Made by a program: the position numbers and the translations under genes. From assembly GCF_013359695.1 (NCBI RefSeq), contig NZ_JABFMU010000020.1:31490-95489 (forward strand): 64,000 nt of DNA, in the 5' to 3' direction. This document shows positions 51,629 through 60,264 of the stretch, piece by piece. The notes below the pieces were generated by a model that was not told the DNA's origin, made no database searches, and worked only from the letters and a program-made list of their open reading frames with translations. The stretch is from Pseudomonas sp. C2B4. GTDB lineage: Bacteria; Pseudomonadota; Gammaproteobacteria; Pseudomonadales; Pseudomonadaceae. Within the stretch, counting starts at the first letter, position 1, and every line of letters begins with the position of its first letter.

Positions 51629-53140
51629 TCAGGCGACTTGTCGCATCGCCGGTTTAGCGAGCGAATCCGTGCTCTTGCTGCGTGGATCATTCGGGCCGAA
51701 CACCGCAGTCGATTCCGGGAACAGGCTCAGCAATACCAGGTACACCACCGAGGCCAGGCCCAGTGTCACCGGCAGGCTGATATCGATACCGCCCGCCATT
51801 TCGCCCAGTGGACCGACAAACTGCCCAGGCAGGTTCACGAAGCACAGGCCGACGGCCGCGCTCGGGATCCAGGCGCCCAGGCCACGCCAGTTCCAGCCAT
51901 GGGTGAACCAGTAACGGCCACCTTTTTCGCCACGGGTGAACACTTGCAGGTCATCCGGGCAGTAGAAACCGCGACGGACCAGCAGGCCGATGATCATGAT
52001 CACCATCCACGGAGTGGTGCAGGTGATGATCAGTACGGCGAAGGTCGACACGCTCTGCACCAGGTTGGCCGCGAAGCGCCCGATGAAGATGAAGGCAATC
52101 GACATCACGCCGATCAGCAGTGTGGCCTTGACTCGCGACAGGACCCGTGGAAACACGCTGGACATGTCCAGCCCGGTGCCATACAGCGAGGTGGTGCCGG
52201 TGGACATGCCGCCGATCACCGCAATCAGGCACACCGGCAGGAAGAACCAGCTCGGCGAAACGGCCAGCAAGCCGCCCACATAGTTGTTGGCCGCGATGTA
52301 GTCCGGGGCCTTGACCGCTACGATGGTGGCGGTGATCAGGCCGAACAGGAACGGAATCAGCGTGGCCAGTTGCGCGGCGATCACTGACGCCATGATCCGG
52401 CCCTTTGGCGTTTCGCGCGGAATGTAGCGCGACCAGTCGCCGAGGAACGCCCCGAAGGAAATAGGGTTGCTCATGGCCACCAGTGCCGCACCGATAAACG
52501 CCGCCCAGAAACCGGCCTGACCCATGGCTACGGTACCGGCGTACTGGCTGTCGAATGCAGGAGCGAAGGCGAAAACGCCCAGCAGGAACAACAGGCTGGC
52601 CGCCCATACCGCAATGCGGTTGACCCACAGCATGAAGCGGAAACCGTAGATGCACACCGTCAATACCAGCAACGCGAACAAACCGTAGGCCAAGCCCAGG
52701 GTCAGGTCGGTTTCCGGCAGGTTGATCAGGCGTTTGGCGCCGCCCACCAGTGCGTCGCCCGAACTCCAGACGGAGAGCGAAAAGAACGCAATGGCGGTCA
52801 AAAGCGACAGGAACGAACCCACGATCCGCCCGTGCACGCCGAAGTGTGCACCGGAAGATACAGCGTTGTTGGTACCGTTGATCGGCCCGAACAGACCCAT
52901 CGGTGCCAGGATCAGTGCACCGAGCACCACGCCCAGCACAATCGCCCAGACGCCCGCCTGGAAAGACAGGCCGAACAGTACCGGGAAACTGCCGAGAACG
53001 GCGGTGGCAAAGGTGTTGGCGCCGCCGAAGATCAGGCGAAACAGGTCGCTTGGCCGGGCGTCGCGCTCATTGTCCGGGATCTGTTCGACCCCGTTTGTTT
53101 CGATGCTGCTAAGGCTTTTCTCGTTGTTTTTGTTATTCAT
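51629..53140 (-). CDS. NCS1 family transporter of the guanidinobutyrate locus
   Basis: 503-aa permease with about 12 helices, of the purine-cytosine permease family (FRLIFGGANTFATAVLGSFP; SNPISFGAFLGDWSRYIPRET). It corresponds to PA1419. GGAGCAGATC precedes the ATG at 53140. It lies upstream of the symporter in the same orientation, so the locus has two transporters. Confidence 0.88.
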   Translation of the reverse strand: MNNKNNEKSLSSIETNGVEQIPDNERDARPSDLFRLIFGGANTFATAVLGSFPVLFGLSFQAGVWAIVLGVVLGALILAPMGLFGPINGTNNAVSSGAHFGVHGRIVGSFLSLLTAIAFFSLSVWSSGDALVGGAKRLINLPETDLTLGLAYGLFALLVLTVCIYGFRFMLWVNRIAVWAASLLFLLGVFAFAPAFDSQYAGTVAMGQAGFWAAFIGAALVAMSNPISFGAFLGDWSRYIPRETPKGRIMASVIAAQLATLIPFLFGLITATIVAVKAPDYIAANNYVGGLLAVSPSWFFLPVCLIAVIGGMSTGTTSLYGTGLDMSSVFPRVLSRVKATLLIGVMSIAFIFIGRFAANLVQSVSTFAVLIITCTTPWMVIMIIGLLVRRGFYCPDDLQVFTRGEKGGRYWFTHGWNWRGLGAWIPSAAVGLCFVNLPGQFVGPLGEMAGGIDISLPVTLGLASVVYLVLLSLFPESTAVFGPNDPRSKSTDSLAKPAMRQVA

Positions 53141-53195
53141 GATCTGCTCCGATCATAAAGGCGCGCTCATCGTGCGTAAGCGTCACCTGTGTTGG

Positions 53196-53618
53196 CTAAG
53201 GGGTTGGCAGCCCTTCCGGCATGGCGGACAAATGTTCGTGACAGGCCAGCCATAGGCCTTGTTGTTCTTGGCCAGACGCTTGTTTCTTGAAAACAATCGT
53301 CTCGCGCTCCTGGCTGAAGTGTTGCTCCCCTTGCATGCGCAGCTCGGTGGCCACGTCATGGATGAAAATCGCCACGTCACCCTGCAGGCTGACGAAGGCG
53401 TTGCTCGACGTGCACGACAGCACTTCGAAGCCATCCTCGGCGCGCCAGCTGTCCCACAACGCCTGATAGGCATCGCGCGACAGCAGGGGCTGTTCGAGGG
53501 TGTAGAAAACAAAGCTCGCATCGGCGCTGAACGCGCCGAAGTAGGCTTCGCGATCGTTACGGGCGAAGGCGGACACCAGATCGGCAGCCGCTTTCAAAAC
53601 CTGATCACGTTCGGTCAT
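53196..53618 (-). CDS. NTF2-like protein of the guanidinobutyrate locus
   Basis: 140-aa protein with an NTF2/SnoaL-like fold (DUF3225 type): ADLVSAFARNDREAYFGAFS, FVFYTLEQPLLSRDAYQALW. It corresponds to PA1420, also of unknown function. The ATG at 53618 follows TGAGGGTTGGTC, overlapping the gbuA stop region, so it is co-expressed with gbuA. Confidence 0.85.
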   Translation of the reverse strand: MTERDQVLKAAADLVSAFARNDREAYFGAFSADASFVFYTLEQPLLSRDAYQALWDSWRAEDGFEVLSCTSSNAFVSLQGDVAIFIHDVATELRMQGEQHFSQERETIVFKKQASGQEQQGLWLACHEHLSAMPEGLPTP

Positions 53619-53627
53619 GACCAACCC

Positions 53628-54578
53628 TCAGCGGTGGACTACGCCAGGCAGTACGCAGAGCATTTCGTACAGCAGGTTGGCGGCCAGCAGCGAGGTGTTG
53701 CCGGTGGTGTCGTAAGCGGGCGAGACTTCTACCAGATCGCAACCGACCAGGTCGAGGCCTTGGCAGCCGCGAACGATTTCAATCGCCTGAATGGTCGTCA
53801 GACCACCGATTTCCGGGGTGCCGGTGCCTGGTGCCCACGCCGGGTCGATGCCGTCGATGTCGAAACTCAGGTAAACCGGGCCGCCGCCGACTTTCTCGCG
53901 AACTTCGGCCATCAGCGGTGCCAGGGATTTGTGCCAGCACTCTTCAGCCTGCACCACGCGGAAGCCCTGGTTGCGGCTCCAGTTGAAGTCGTCAGCGGTG
54001 TAGCCCTGGGCGCGCAGGCCGATTTGCACAACGCGGTCCGGGTCGATCAGGCCTTCTTCGACGGCGCGACGGAAGGTGGTGCCGTGGGCGATTTTCTCGC
54101 CGAACATGTGATCGTTCACATCGGCGTGGGCGTCGATGTGCACCAGGCCGACCTTGCCGTGCTTCTTATGGATGGCACGCAGGATAGGCAGGGTGATGGT
54201 GTGGTCGCCGCCCAGGGTCAGGGGGATCACATCGTGTTCGAGAATATTGTCGTAGGACTCTTCGATGATCCGTACGGCATCCAGCAGGTTGAAGGTGTTG
54301 ATCGCCACGTCGCCGATGTCGGCAACCGACAGCGAGTCGAACGGAGCAGCGCCGGTGGCCATGTTGTACGGGCGGATCATCACCGATTCAGCGCGGATGT
54401 CGCGTGGCCCGAAACGGGTGCCAGGACGCAGCGAGGTACCGATGTCCAGGGGCACGCCTACGAAGGCAGCGTCCAGACCGGCAGCGGTAGGTACATGGGG
54501 GAGTCGCAGCATGGTGGCGATGCCGCCGAAGCGCGGCATTTCGTTGCCGCCCAGTGGTTGGTGAAGAATCTTGTCCAC
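53628..54578 (-). CDS. gbuA: Guanidinobutyrase
   Basis: Ureohydrolase that splits 4-guanidinobutyrate into 4-aminobutyrate and urea in arginine/agmatine breakdown. The 316-aa protein has the Mn-binding motifs GGDHTITLP, IDAHADVND and SFDIDGIDP. The GTG start at 54578 is supported by GAGG. The gene order with PA1418-PA1422 counterparts favours guanidinobutyrase over agmatinase. It is divergent from gbuR. Confidence 0.93.
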   Translation of the reverse strand: MDKILHQPLGGNEMPRFGGIATMLRLPHVPTAAGLDAAFVGVPLDIGTSLRPGTRFGPRDIRAESVMIRPYNMATGAAPFDSLSVADIGDVAINTFNLLDAVRIIEESYDNILEHDVIPLTLGGDHTITLPILRAIHKKHGKVGLVHIDAHADVNDHMFGEKIAHGTTFRRAVEEGLIDPDRVVQIGLRAQGYTADDFNWSRNQGFRVVQAEECWHKSLAPLMAEVREKVGGGPVYLSFDIDGIDPAWAPGTGTPEIGGLTTIQAIEIVRGCQGLDLVGCDLVEVSPAYDTTGNTSLLAANLLYEMLCVLPGVVHR

Positions 54579-54964
54579 GGGTAGGGCCTCATCATCATTG
54601 TTTTATTTATGCAGGCAGCCGTTCACGGAAGGCTCAGGCACTGCTTTGGGCCGATTCTGCGAAATGTAGTGGCCGGGAAGAATCGCTACGCGCAAATACT
54701 TAGTTCAGATTTTTCTAAACTAATGGCCGGCGGGAAGATAGACTTGCGGCCATGTGCCGCACTCTGTGGCCAACAGCACCTGTGGCAGGGGATTTACCTG
54801 TGGCGAGGGGATTTATCCCCGTTCGGCTGCGTAGCAGCCGTAAATACAGCGCACGCAGTGCATCTGACACACCGATGTGCAGATCCGGGGCGGCTTCGCC
54901 ACCCAGCGGGGATAAATCCCCTCGCCACAACAGCAAGATGCATGACCGTGCAATTGGAGCCCCC
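54579..54964. promoter_or_regulatory. gbuA/gbuR divergent intergenic region
   Basis: 386 bp between the divergent genes, containing a type B REPIN at 54799-54929 close to gbuR. The gbuA side (54600-54780) should hold the gbuA promoter and the GbuR site; I could not pick out a clear box. Confidence 0.55.
54799..54929. repeat. REPIN, type B, in the gbuA/gbuR intergenic region
   Basis: Arms TGTGGCGAGGGGATTTATCC and complement, with a spacer containing CACCGATGTGCAGATC. It ends 35 bp before gbuR. A partial arm (CTGTGGCAGGGGATTTACC) lies just to its left. Confidence 0.87.
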
Positions 54965-55858
54965 ATGGCCAACGCTTTACCCGACCTGAAACTATTGCGC
55001 ATTTTCGTCAGCGTGGTGCGTCATCAGGGATTCGCCAACGCCCAGCAGGAGCTCAACCTCTCGACGTCGGCCATCAGCACTTACATGAGCCAGCTCGAGT
55101 CGGCGCTGGGCCTGGTGCTGTGCCATCGCGGTCGTGGCGGGTTCAGCCTGACCAGCAAGGGCGAGTTGTTCCATCAGGAAACCCTGCGCCTGCTCGGCGA
55201 GCTGGAAGGTTTCGAACAATACGCCGCCGCGCTCAAGGGCGAATTGCGCGGCACACTGAACCTGGGCGTGATCGACTCCACGGTCAGCGACAAAGCCTTG
55301 CCGTTCGCCGAAGCCATCGGCGCCTACAGCCAGGAACACCCGGCGGTGCATTTGCATTTGTCGGTGATGAGCCCCTATGAGCTGCAACTGGGTGTGCAGG
55401 ACAACCGTCTCGACCTGGCCATCGGTGCGTTTTCCACGCGCATGAGCGGTCTGGTGTACATGCCGCTGTACCGCGAACAGCACTGGTTGTATTGCAGCAC
55501 GCGGCATCCGCTGTTCAACGAGCGGCGCATTCCCGAACAGGTCATCACCCAGCAGCGCATGGTCGGTCGCGGCTACTGGAGCCAGGCCGAACTGGCTCGG
55601 CATGGCTTCAAGCACAGCGCCGCGACGGTGGAGAGTATGGAGGCGCAGCTGATCCTGGTGCTGTCCGGCGCCTACATCGGTTACTTGCCGGAGCACTATG
55701 CCCAGGCCTGGGCCGACAAGGGCGATCTGCGTGTGCTGTTGCCGGCCACCTTCGGTTACCAGGCGCCATTCTCGATGATCGTGCGCCGGGGACGCAGCCG
55801 CGAACCGCTGATCCAAACGTTCCGCGATCTGCTCAAAGCGCAGCTCAATCAGGTTTAA
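54965..55858 (+). CDS. gbuR: LysR regulator of guanidinobutyrate use
   Basis: 297-aa LysR protein with the helix-turn-helix FANAQQELNLSTSAISTYMS and a substrate-binding domain. It corresponds to PA1422 (GbuR), the activator of gbuA. GGAG precedes the ATG at 54965. Divergent from gbuA, as in P. aeruginosa. Confidence 0.9.
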   Translation: MANALPDLKLLRIFVSVVRHQGFANAQQELNLSTSAISTYMSQLESALGLVLCHRGRGGFSLTSKGELFHQETLRLLGELEGFEQYAAALKGELRGTLNLGVIDSTVSDKALPFAEAIGAYSQEHPAVHLHLSVMSPYELQLGVQDNRLDLAIGAFSTRMSGLVYMPLYREQHWLYCSTRHPLFNERRIPEQVITQQRMVGRGYWSQAELARHGFKHSAATVESMEAQLILVLSGAYIGYLPEHYAQAWADKGDLRVLLPATFGYQAPFSMIVRRGRSREPLIQTFRDLLKAQLNQV

Positions 55859-55862
55859 GACG

Positions 55863-56459
55863 ATGTCCAGAATCCAGTGCCCGCGTTGCCTGCGTCCGCA
55901 AACCCACTGCCTGTGCCCACTGATCCCCAGCCTCGACAGTCGCACCCGAGTCTTGCTCTTGCAGCATCCCAGCGAAGTGAATCATGCGTTGAACACCGCG
56001 CGGTTGGCAGCGTTGGGCTTGAACAATGCCGAATTGATCGTCGGTGAGGTATTCGAAGACCTGCCGACGCTGTTGAATCAGCCGGGGTATCAGGCGCGGT
56101 TGTTGTTTCCCGGCGACGATGCGCAGCCGATGCAGACGTATACCGAATCCGATGAGCCGTTGCTGCTGGTGGTACCGGACGGCACCTGGCGCAAGGCGCG
56201 CAAGATGTTGCACCTGAACCCGCTGCTGGCGGCGTTGCCCAGGGTCACCCTGGCCGGGGGGGGCGTGTCCCGTTATCGGCTGCGCAAGGCGCCGGGGCCG
56301 GGAGCGTTGTCGACGGTGGAGGCGATCGTGCAGGCGCTTCAGGTGCTGGAAGCCCCGGCTTCATTTGAACCTTTGTTGAAGCCGTTCGAGGCGTTGATCG
56401 AGGGACAGATTGCGGCGATGGGGGAGGAGACTTTCCTGCGTAATCATGGGGCGAAATAG
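55863..56459 (+). CDS. DTW domain protein (tRNA-uridine aminocarboxypropyltransferase)
   Basis: 198-aa DTW domain protein; the family (TapT/YfiP) adds the 3-amino-3-carboxypropyl group from SAM to U in tRNA. The Cys-rich N-terminus (CPRCLRPQTHCLCP) is typical, and the DTW motif appears as PDGTWRKARKM, the first residue being Asp. It starts 4 bp after gbuR. It might be co-transcribed with gbuR without functional link. Confidence 0.88.
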   Translation: MSRIQCPRCLRPQTHCLCPLIPSLDSRTRVLLLQHPSEVNHALNTARLAALGLNNAELIVGEVFEDLPTLLNQPGYQARLLFPGDDAQPMQTYTESDEPLLLVVPDGTWRKARKMLHLNPLLAALPRVTLAGGGVSRYRLRKAPGPGALSTVEAIVQALQVLEAPASFEPLLKPFEALIEGQIAAMGEETFLRNHGAK

Positions 56460-56479
56460 TCGGTGATGATGCGGGCCTC

Positions 56480-56561
56480 TTCGCGAGCAGGCTCGCTCCC
56501 ACAGTGATCGGGTTCTTCCGGAAGAAATGCGATTCCCTGTGGGAGCGAGCCTGCTCGCGAA
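56480..56561. repeat. REPIN, type A (inverted orientation)
   Basis: REP pair with the TTCGCGAG unit first, around a 30-nt spacer. Lies between convergent DTW and HlyD-like genes. Confidence 0.9.
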
Positions 56562-56597
56562 AGCGATAGAACAATCCCCCAAAATATCTGATCGAGA

Positions 56598-57965
56598 TTA
56601 CCTTTCCCGCATCGCCTCAGTCCGCGCTTTCAGCACTGGCTTGAGCAGGTAATCCAGCACCGTCTTCTCCCCGGTAATAATGTCCACCGTCGCCACCATC
56701 CCCGGAATGATCAGCAAGGGTTTCACGTCCCCGCCCAAATGGTTTTTATCGGTGCGCACCTGGATCAGGTAGAAGCTGTTGCCCTTGTCATCGGTGATGG
56801 TGTCGGCGCCGATCAACTCCAGTTTCGCGCTCAGGCCGCCATAGATGGTGTAGTCGTAGGCGGTGAACTTGACCATGGCTTTTTGCCCCGGATGCAGGAA
56901 CGCCACGTCCTGTGGCCGTACTTTGGCCTCGATCAGCAGGTTGTCTTCCAGGGGCACGATTTCCACCATGTCGCTGCCCGGTTGCACCACGCCGCCAATG
57001 GTATTGACCTTCAGCACCTTGATGATGCCCTTGACCGGCGAAGTCACGGTGGTGCGGGTCACGCGGTCGTCGATGGCAATGCTCGACGCCGTGATTTTCG
57101 ACAGGTCGGTGCGTTTTTCATTCAGCTCCTTGGCCGCTTCCGAGCGGAAGCTTTGTTCCGACTCGTCGATCTTGCTCTTGATCTCGGCCATCGCCGATTC
57201 CGCCCGGGGAATTGCCAGGGTGGTGGCGTTCAACGAGCCGCGGATTTCCACGGCGCTGCGCTTGAGCCGCAGGATCTCTACCGGCGACACGGCACCGGTC
57301 TTGACCAGTGGTTCGGACATGGCCATCTCTTGATTGACCAGCGCCAGGCTTGAACTGTATTGCCCGGCTTTCGAGCGAAATTCCGCCAGTTCCTGGGTTT
57401 TTTGCCGAAGTTGTTCACTCAGCGTGCGCTGTTCGCTGGCCAGTCGCCGTTGCCGTTGTTCGTACAGCGAGCGTTCGTCTTCGGCCACTTGCGGTGCCTT
57501 GGCGATCACTTCGTCCGAGAGTTTGAATGGCCGGCCTTCGGCTTCCGCCGACAGCCGCTCGACCTGCGCGGTCAGTGCATAACGATCGGCCTCGCTTTCG
57601 CCCTTGTTCGACAGGTAGCGCGTGTCATCCAGGCGCAACAGGGTGTCGCCCTTGTTCACCATTTGCCCTTCACGCACGAAGATCTCGGTGACGATGCCGC
57701 CTTCAAGGTTCTGGATCACTTGCACCTTGCTCGACGGAATCGCCTTGCCTTCGCCCATGGTCACTTCCTGCAACACGGCGAACTTGGCCCAGACCAGTGC
57801 GCTGATCAGCAGCGCCGCCGCCAGCCACACGGTGATCCGCGACCAGCGCGGCGAATCCTGTAGCGAGGCACCGGCGGTTTCCGGCATGAATTCGACTTCG
57901 GCGCTCTTTGAAAAGCTGTTGAAGTACCCACGTTCATTCGATTTCACAAGCGGGGAATCAGGCAT
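56598..57965 (-). CDS. Type I secretion membrane fusion protein (LapC/MapC-like)
   Basis: 455-aa HlyD-family periplasmic adaptor linking the ABC exporter to the outer-membrane channel. It has an N-terminal membrane helix (about 45-65), a lipoyl-like region (IQNLEGGIVTEIFVREGQMVN, read in parts), long coiled coil (about residues 130-300) and a beta-barrel domain (DYTIYGGLSAKLELIGADTI). GGAGCTGCCC precedes the ATG. 9 bp after the ABC gene. Confidence 0.92.
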   Translation of the reverse strand: MPDSPLVKSNERGYFNSFSKSAEVEFMPETAGASLQDSPRWSRITVWLAAALLISALVWAKFAVLQEVTMGEGKAIPSSKVQVIQNLEGGIVTEIFVREGQMVNKGDTLLRLDDTRYLSNKGESEADRYALTAQVERLSAEAEGRPFKLSDEVIAKAPQVAEDERSLYEQRQRRLASEQRTLSEQLRQKTQELAEFRSKAGQYSSSLALVNQEMAMSEPLVKTGAVSPVEILRLKRSAVEIRGSLNATTLAIPRAESAMAEIKSKIDESEQSFRSEAAKELNEKRTDLSKITASSIAIDDRVTRTTVTSPVKGIIKVLKVNTIGGVVQPGSDMVEIVPLEDNLLIEAKVRPQDVAFLHPGQKAMVKFTAYDYTIYGGLSAKLELIGADTITDDKGNSFYLIQVRTDKNHLGGDVKPLLIIPGMVATVDIITGEKTVLDYLLKPVLKARTEAMRER

Positions 57966-57974
57966 GGGCAGCTC

Positions 57975-60134
57975 CTAGACCGCGGCAGAGCCGACGCGGC
58001 CCTTGCGCAGTGCATCGATGACCGCTTCTTTTGGGCCGTCGGCGACGATCCGCCCGTTATCCAGCACGATCAGCCGATCCACCAGACTGAGCATCGAGGT
58101 ACGGTGGGTGACCAGCAGCACGGTTTTGCCCTGGACCCAGCCGTGGAGTTTTTGTCGCAGTACGTCTTCGCTGCTGTTGTCCATGGCACTGGTGGGCTCG
58201 TCGAGCAGCATGATCGGCGGGTCCAGCAACAAGGCCCGGGCCAGCAACACAGCCTGGCGTTGACCGCCAGAGAGCAATTGACCGCGCTCGCCCACGGGCC
58301 GGTCGAAGCCCTGCGGGTGTTGCCGGGCCAGCTCGGTGACACCAGTCAATTCCGCCACTTCCAGCATGCGTGCATCGCTGATGTAGCGTGCGCCAAGGGT
58401 CAGGTTGTCGCGCAGGCTGCCGGCCAGCAGCGGCAGGTCGTGGGCGACGTAGCCGATCTGATGGCGCAGGTCGGCGACGTCCAGTTGTCGCAGGTCCAGG
58501 CCATCGAGCAACAACTGGCCTTCCGCAGGCTCATAGAAACCCATCACCAGCCGCGCCAGGGTACTTTTGCCCGAGCCACTGCGACCGATGATGCCGATCC
58601 GTTCACCGGGTTTCACGCTGAAGCTGACATTGGCCAGCGCCGGGGCATTCTGGCCGTTGTAGTGGAAGGTCACGCCGGTCACATCCAGCGCGCCTTGCAA
58701 TTGCGTGCGTTCCAGCGGCCGTTGCCGGGCGTCCCGCTCCTGGGGCAGCGACATCAGCGCATCGGTGCTTTTCATGGTCAGTTGCGCTTGCTGGTAGCGG
58801 GTGATCAGCCCGGCGATTTGCCCCAGTGGCGACAACACCCGGCTGCCGAGCATGTAAGTGGCCACCAGCGCACCGACGCTCAGGTTGCCGGCGATGATGC
58901 TGTAGACCCCGGCGACGATGGTCGCCATGCCGGAAAACTGTTGGATGAACAGCGTGCCGTTGGTGGCCAGCGCTGCCAGGTTGCGGGCGTGGCTGTCGAG
59001 GCGGGTGAGGGCGCCGTGGGTGCTTTCCCATTTGTGCTGGCGCTCGCTTTCGGCGCTGCAGGCCTTGAGGGTTTCCAGGCCGCCGAGGGTTTCGATCAGC
59101 AGGGCCTGGCGTTCGGCCCCCAGGGTCAGGCTCTTTTGCACGGTGTCGCGCAGGCGGGCCTGAATCACCATGGCAAAAATGATGGTGATCGGAAATGCCA
59201 GGATCGGGATCACCACCAGCCAGCCGCCGAGCAGGCCGATCACCAGCAGCATCAGCAGGGCAAAGGGCAGATCGATCAGGCTGGTGAGCGTGACGGCGGT
59301 GAGAAACTCCCGCAGACCCTGGAAATCATGAATGCTCTGGGCAAACCCACCGATGGTCGCCGGACGCGCTTTCATCGCCATGCCGGTGATGCGTTCGAAC
59401 AGGGTCGCGGACAGAATCACGTCGGTTTTTTTTCCGGCGGAGTCGAGTAAGTGCGCCCGCACCACGCGCAGCACCAATTCGAAAGCGGTACCGATCAGCA
59501 AACCGATGGACAGCACCCACAGGGTCGAGGTGGCCTGGTTTGGCACCACGCGATCGTAGGTCTGCATGACGAACAGAGGGACCATCAGGCCCAGCAGGTT
59601 GATCAGGAAACTTGCCAGGATGGCGTCGCTGTATAGCCATTTTGACAGCTTCAGGGTGTCGCGAAACCAGGCCTGCACCCGCGGCACCAGTGGCGAACGC
59701 AGGTCTTCGAGTTCATGCCGTGGCCGGGCGAACAGGGCCTGGCCAGCGTAATGCTCTGCAAGATCTTCGGGGCTGATCCATTGTTCGCCGCCGTCGGCTT
59801 CGCTGGGCAGGATCAGCACCCGGCCGCCATCGCCGATGCGTCGCATAACGGCCGTGCGGCCATTGTTCAGCAACAGCAGCACGGGCAGGTTGAGCGGGGA
59901 AATATCCTTGAGGTCGCGGCGCAGCAAGCGCGCCTGCAAACCGGCCCGGGCCGCTGCGCGGGGCAGCAGGTCCAGGCTCAAGCGTTGGTGTGCCATTGGC
60001 AGCCCGGCACTGAGGCTGGCGCGACTGACCGTCGCGCCGTGGAGTTTGCAGAGGATCAACAGACCGTCCAGAAGCGGGTCATCGAAACTCAGGCGCGGAT
60101 CGACACCAGTATTTCCGGGTTCCATGCTGGTCAC
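57975..60134 (-). CDS. Type I secretion ABC exporter (LapB/MapB-like)
   Basis: 719-aa fused exporter: N-terminal C39-like domain lacking the catalytic Cys (it would bind, not cleave, the substrate), a six-helix membrane domain (about 155-440) and an ATPase with Walker A GRSGSGKSTL, signature LLSGGQRQAVLLARAL and Walker B IMLLDEPTSAMD. The GTG start at 60134 has GGAG 8 nt upstream. It energises export of the giant adhesin encoded divergently. Confidence 0.93.
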   Translation of the reverse strand: MTSMEPGNTGVDPRLSFDDPLLDGLLILCKLHGATVSRASLSAGLPMAHQRLSLDLLPRAAARAGLQARLLRRDLKDISPLNLPVLLLLNNGRTAVMRRIGDGGRVLILPSEADGGEQWISPEDLAEHYAGQALFARPRHELEDLRSPLVPRVQAWFRDTLKLSKWLYSDAILASFLINLLGLMVPLFVMQTYDRVVPNQATSTLWVLSIGLLIGTAFELVLRVVRAHLLDSAGKKTDVILSATLFERITGMAMKARPATIGGFAQSIHDFQGLREFLTAVTLTSLIDLPFALLMLLVIGLLGGWLVVIPILAFPITIIFAMVIQARLRDTVQKSLTLGAERQALLIETLGGLETLKACSAESERQHKWESTHGALTRLDSHARNLAALATNGTLFIQQFSGMATIVAGVYSIIAGNLSVGALVATYMLGSRVLSPLGQIAGLITRYQQAQLTMKSTDALMSLPQERDARQRPLERTQLQGALDVTGVTFHYNGQNAPALANVSFSVKPGERIGIIGRSGSGKSTLARLVMGFYEPAEGQLLLDGLDLRQLDVADLRHQIGYVAHDLPLLAGSLRDNLTLGARYISDARMLEVAELTGVTELARQHPQGFDRPVGERGQLLSGGQRQAVLLARALLLDPPIMLLDEPTSAMDNSSEDVLRQKLHGWVQGKTVLLVTHRTSMLSLVDRLIVLDNGRIVADGPKEAVIDALRKGRVGSAAV

Positions 60135-60157
60135 ATTGATCGCTCCCTTATTTTTAC

Positions 60158-60257
60158 TGTAGGAGCGAGCTTGCTCGCGATGAACCTAAGAGCGCCGCGG
60201 GGTGTGAGGCTTCCCGCGCCATCATTGGCGATCATCGCGAGCATGCTCGCTCCTACA
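60158..60257. repeat. REPIN, type A variant (TGTAGGAGCGAGC)
   Basis: Arms TGTAGGAGCGAGCTTGCTCG and complement, like the copy at 34728. It lies between the TolC-like and ABC exporter genes of one operon. Confidence 0.88.
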
Positions 60258-60264
60258 GGGGACC

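Noticed and set aside
53628..54578. gbuA as agmatinase (speB)
   Set aside because: Ureohydrolase motifs alone cannot decide, but the full PA1418-PA1422-like gene order, including the NTF2-like gene and gbuR, favours guanidinobutyrase.
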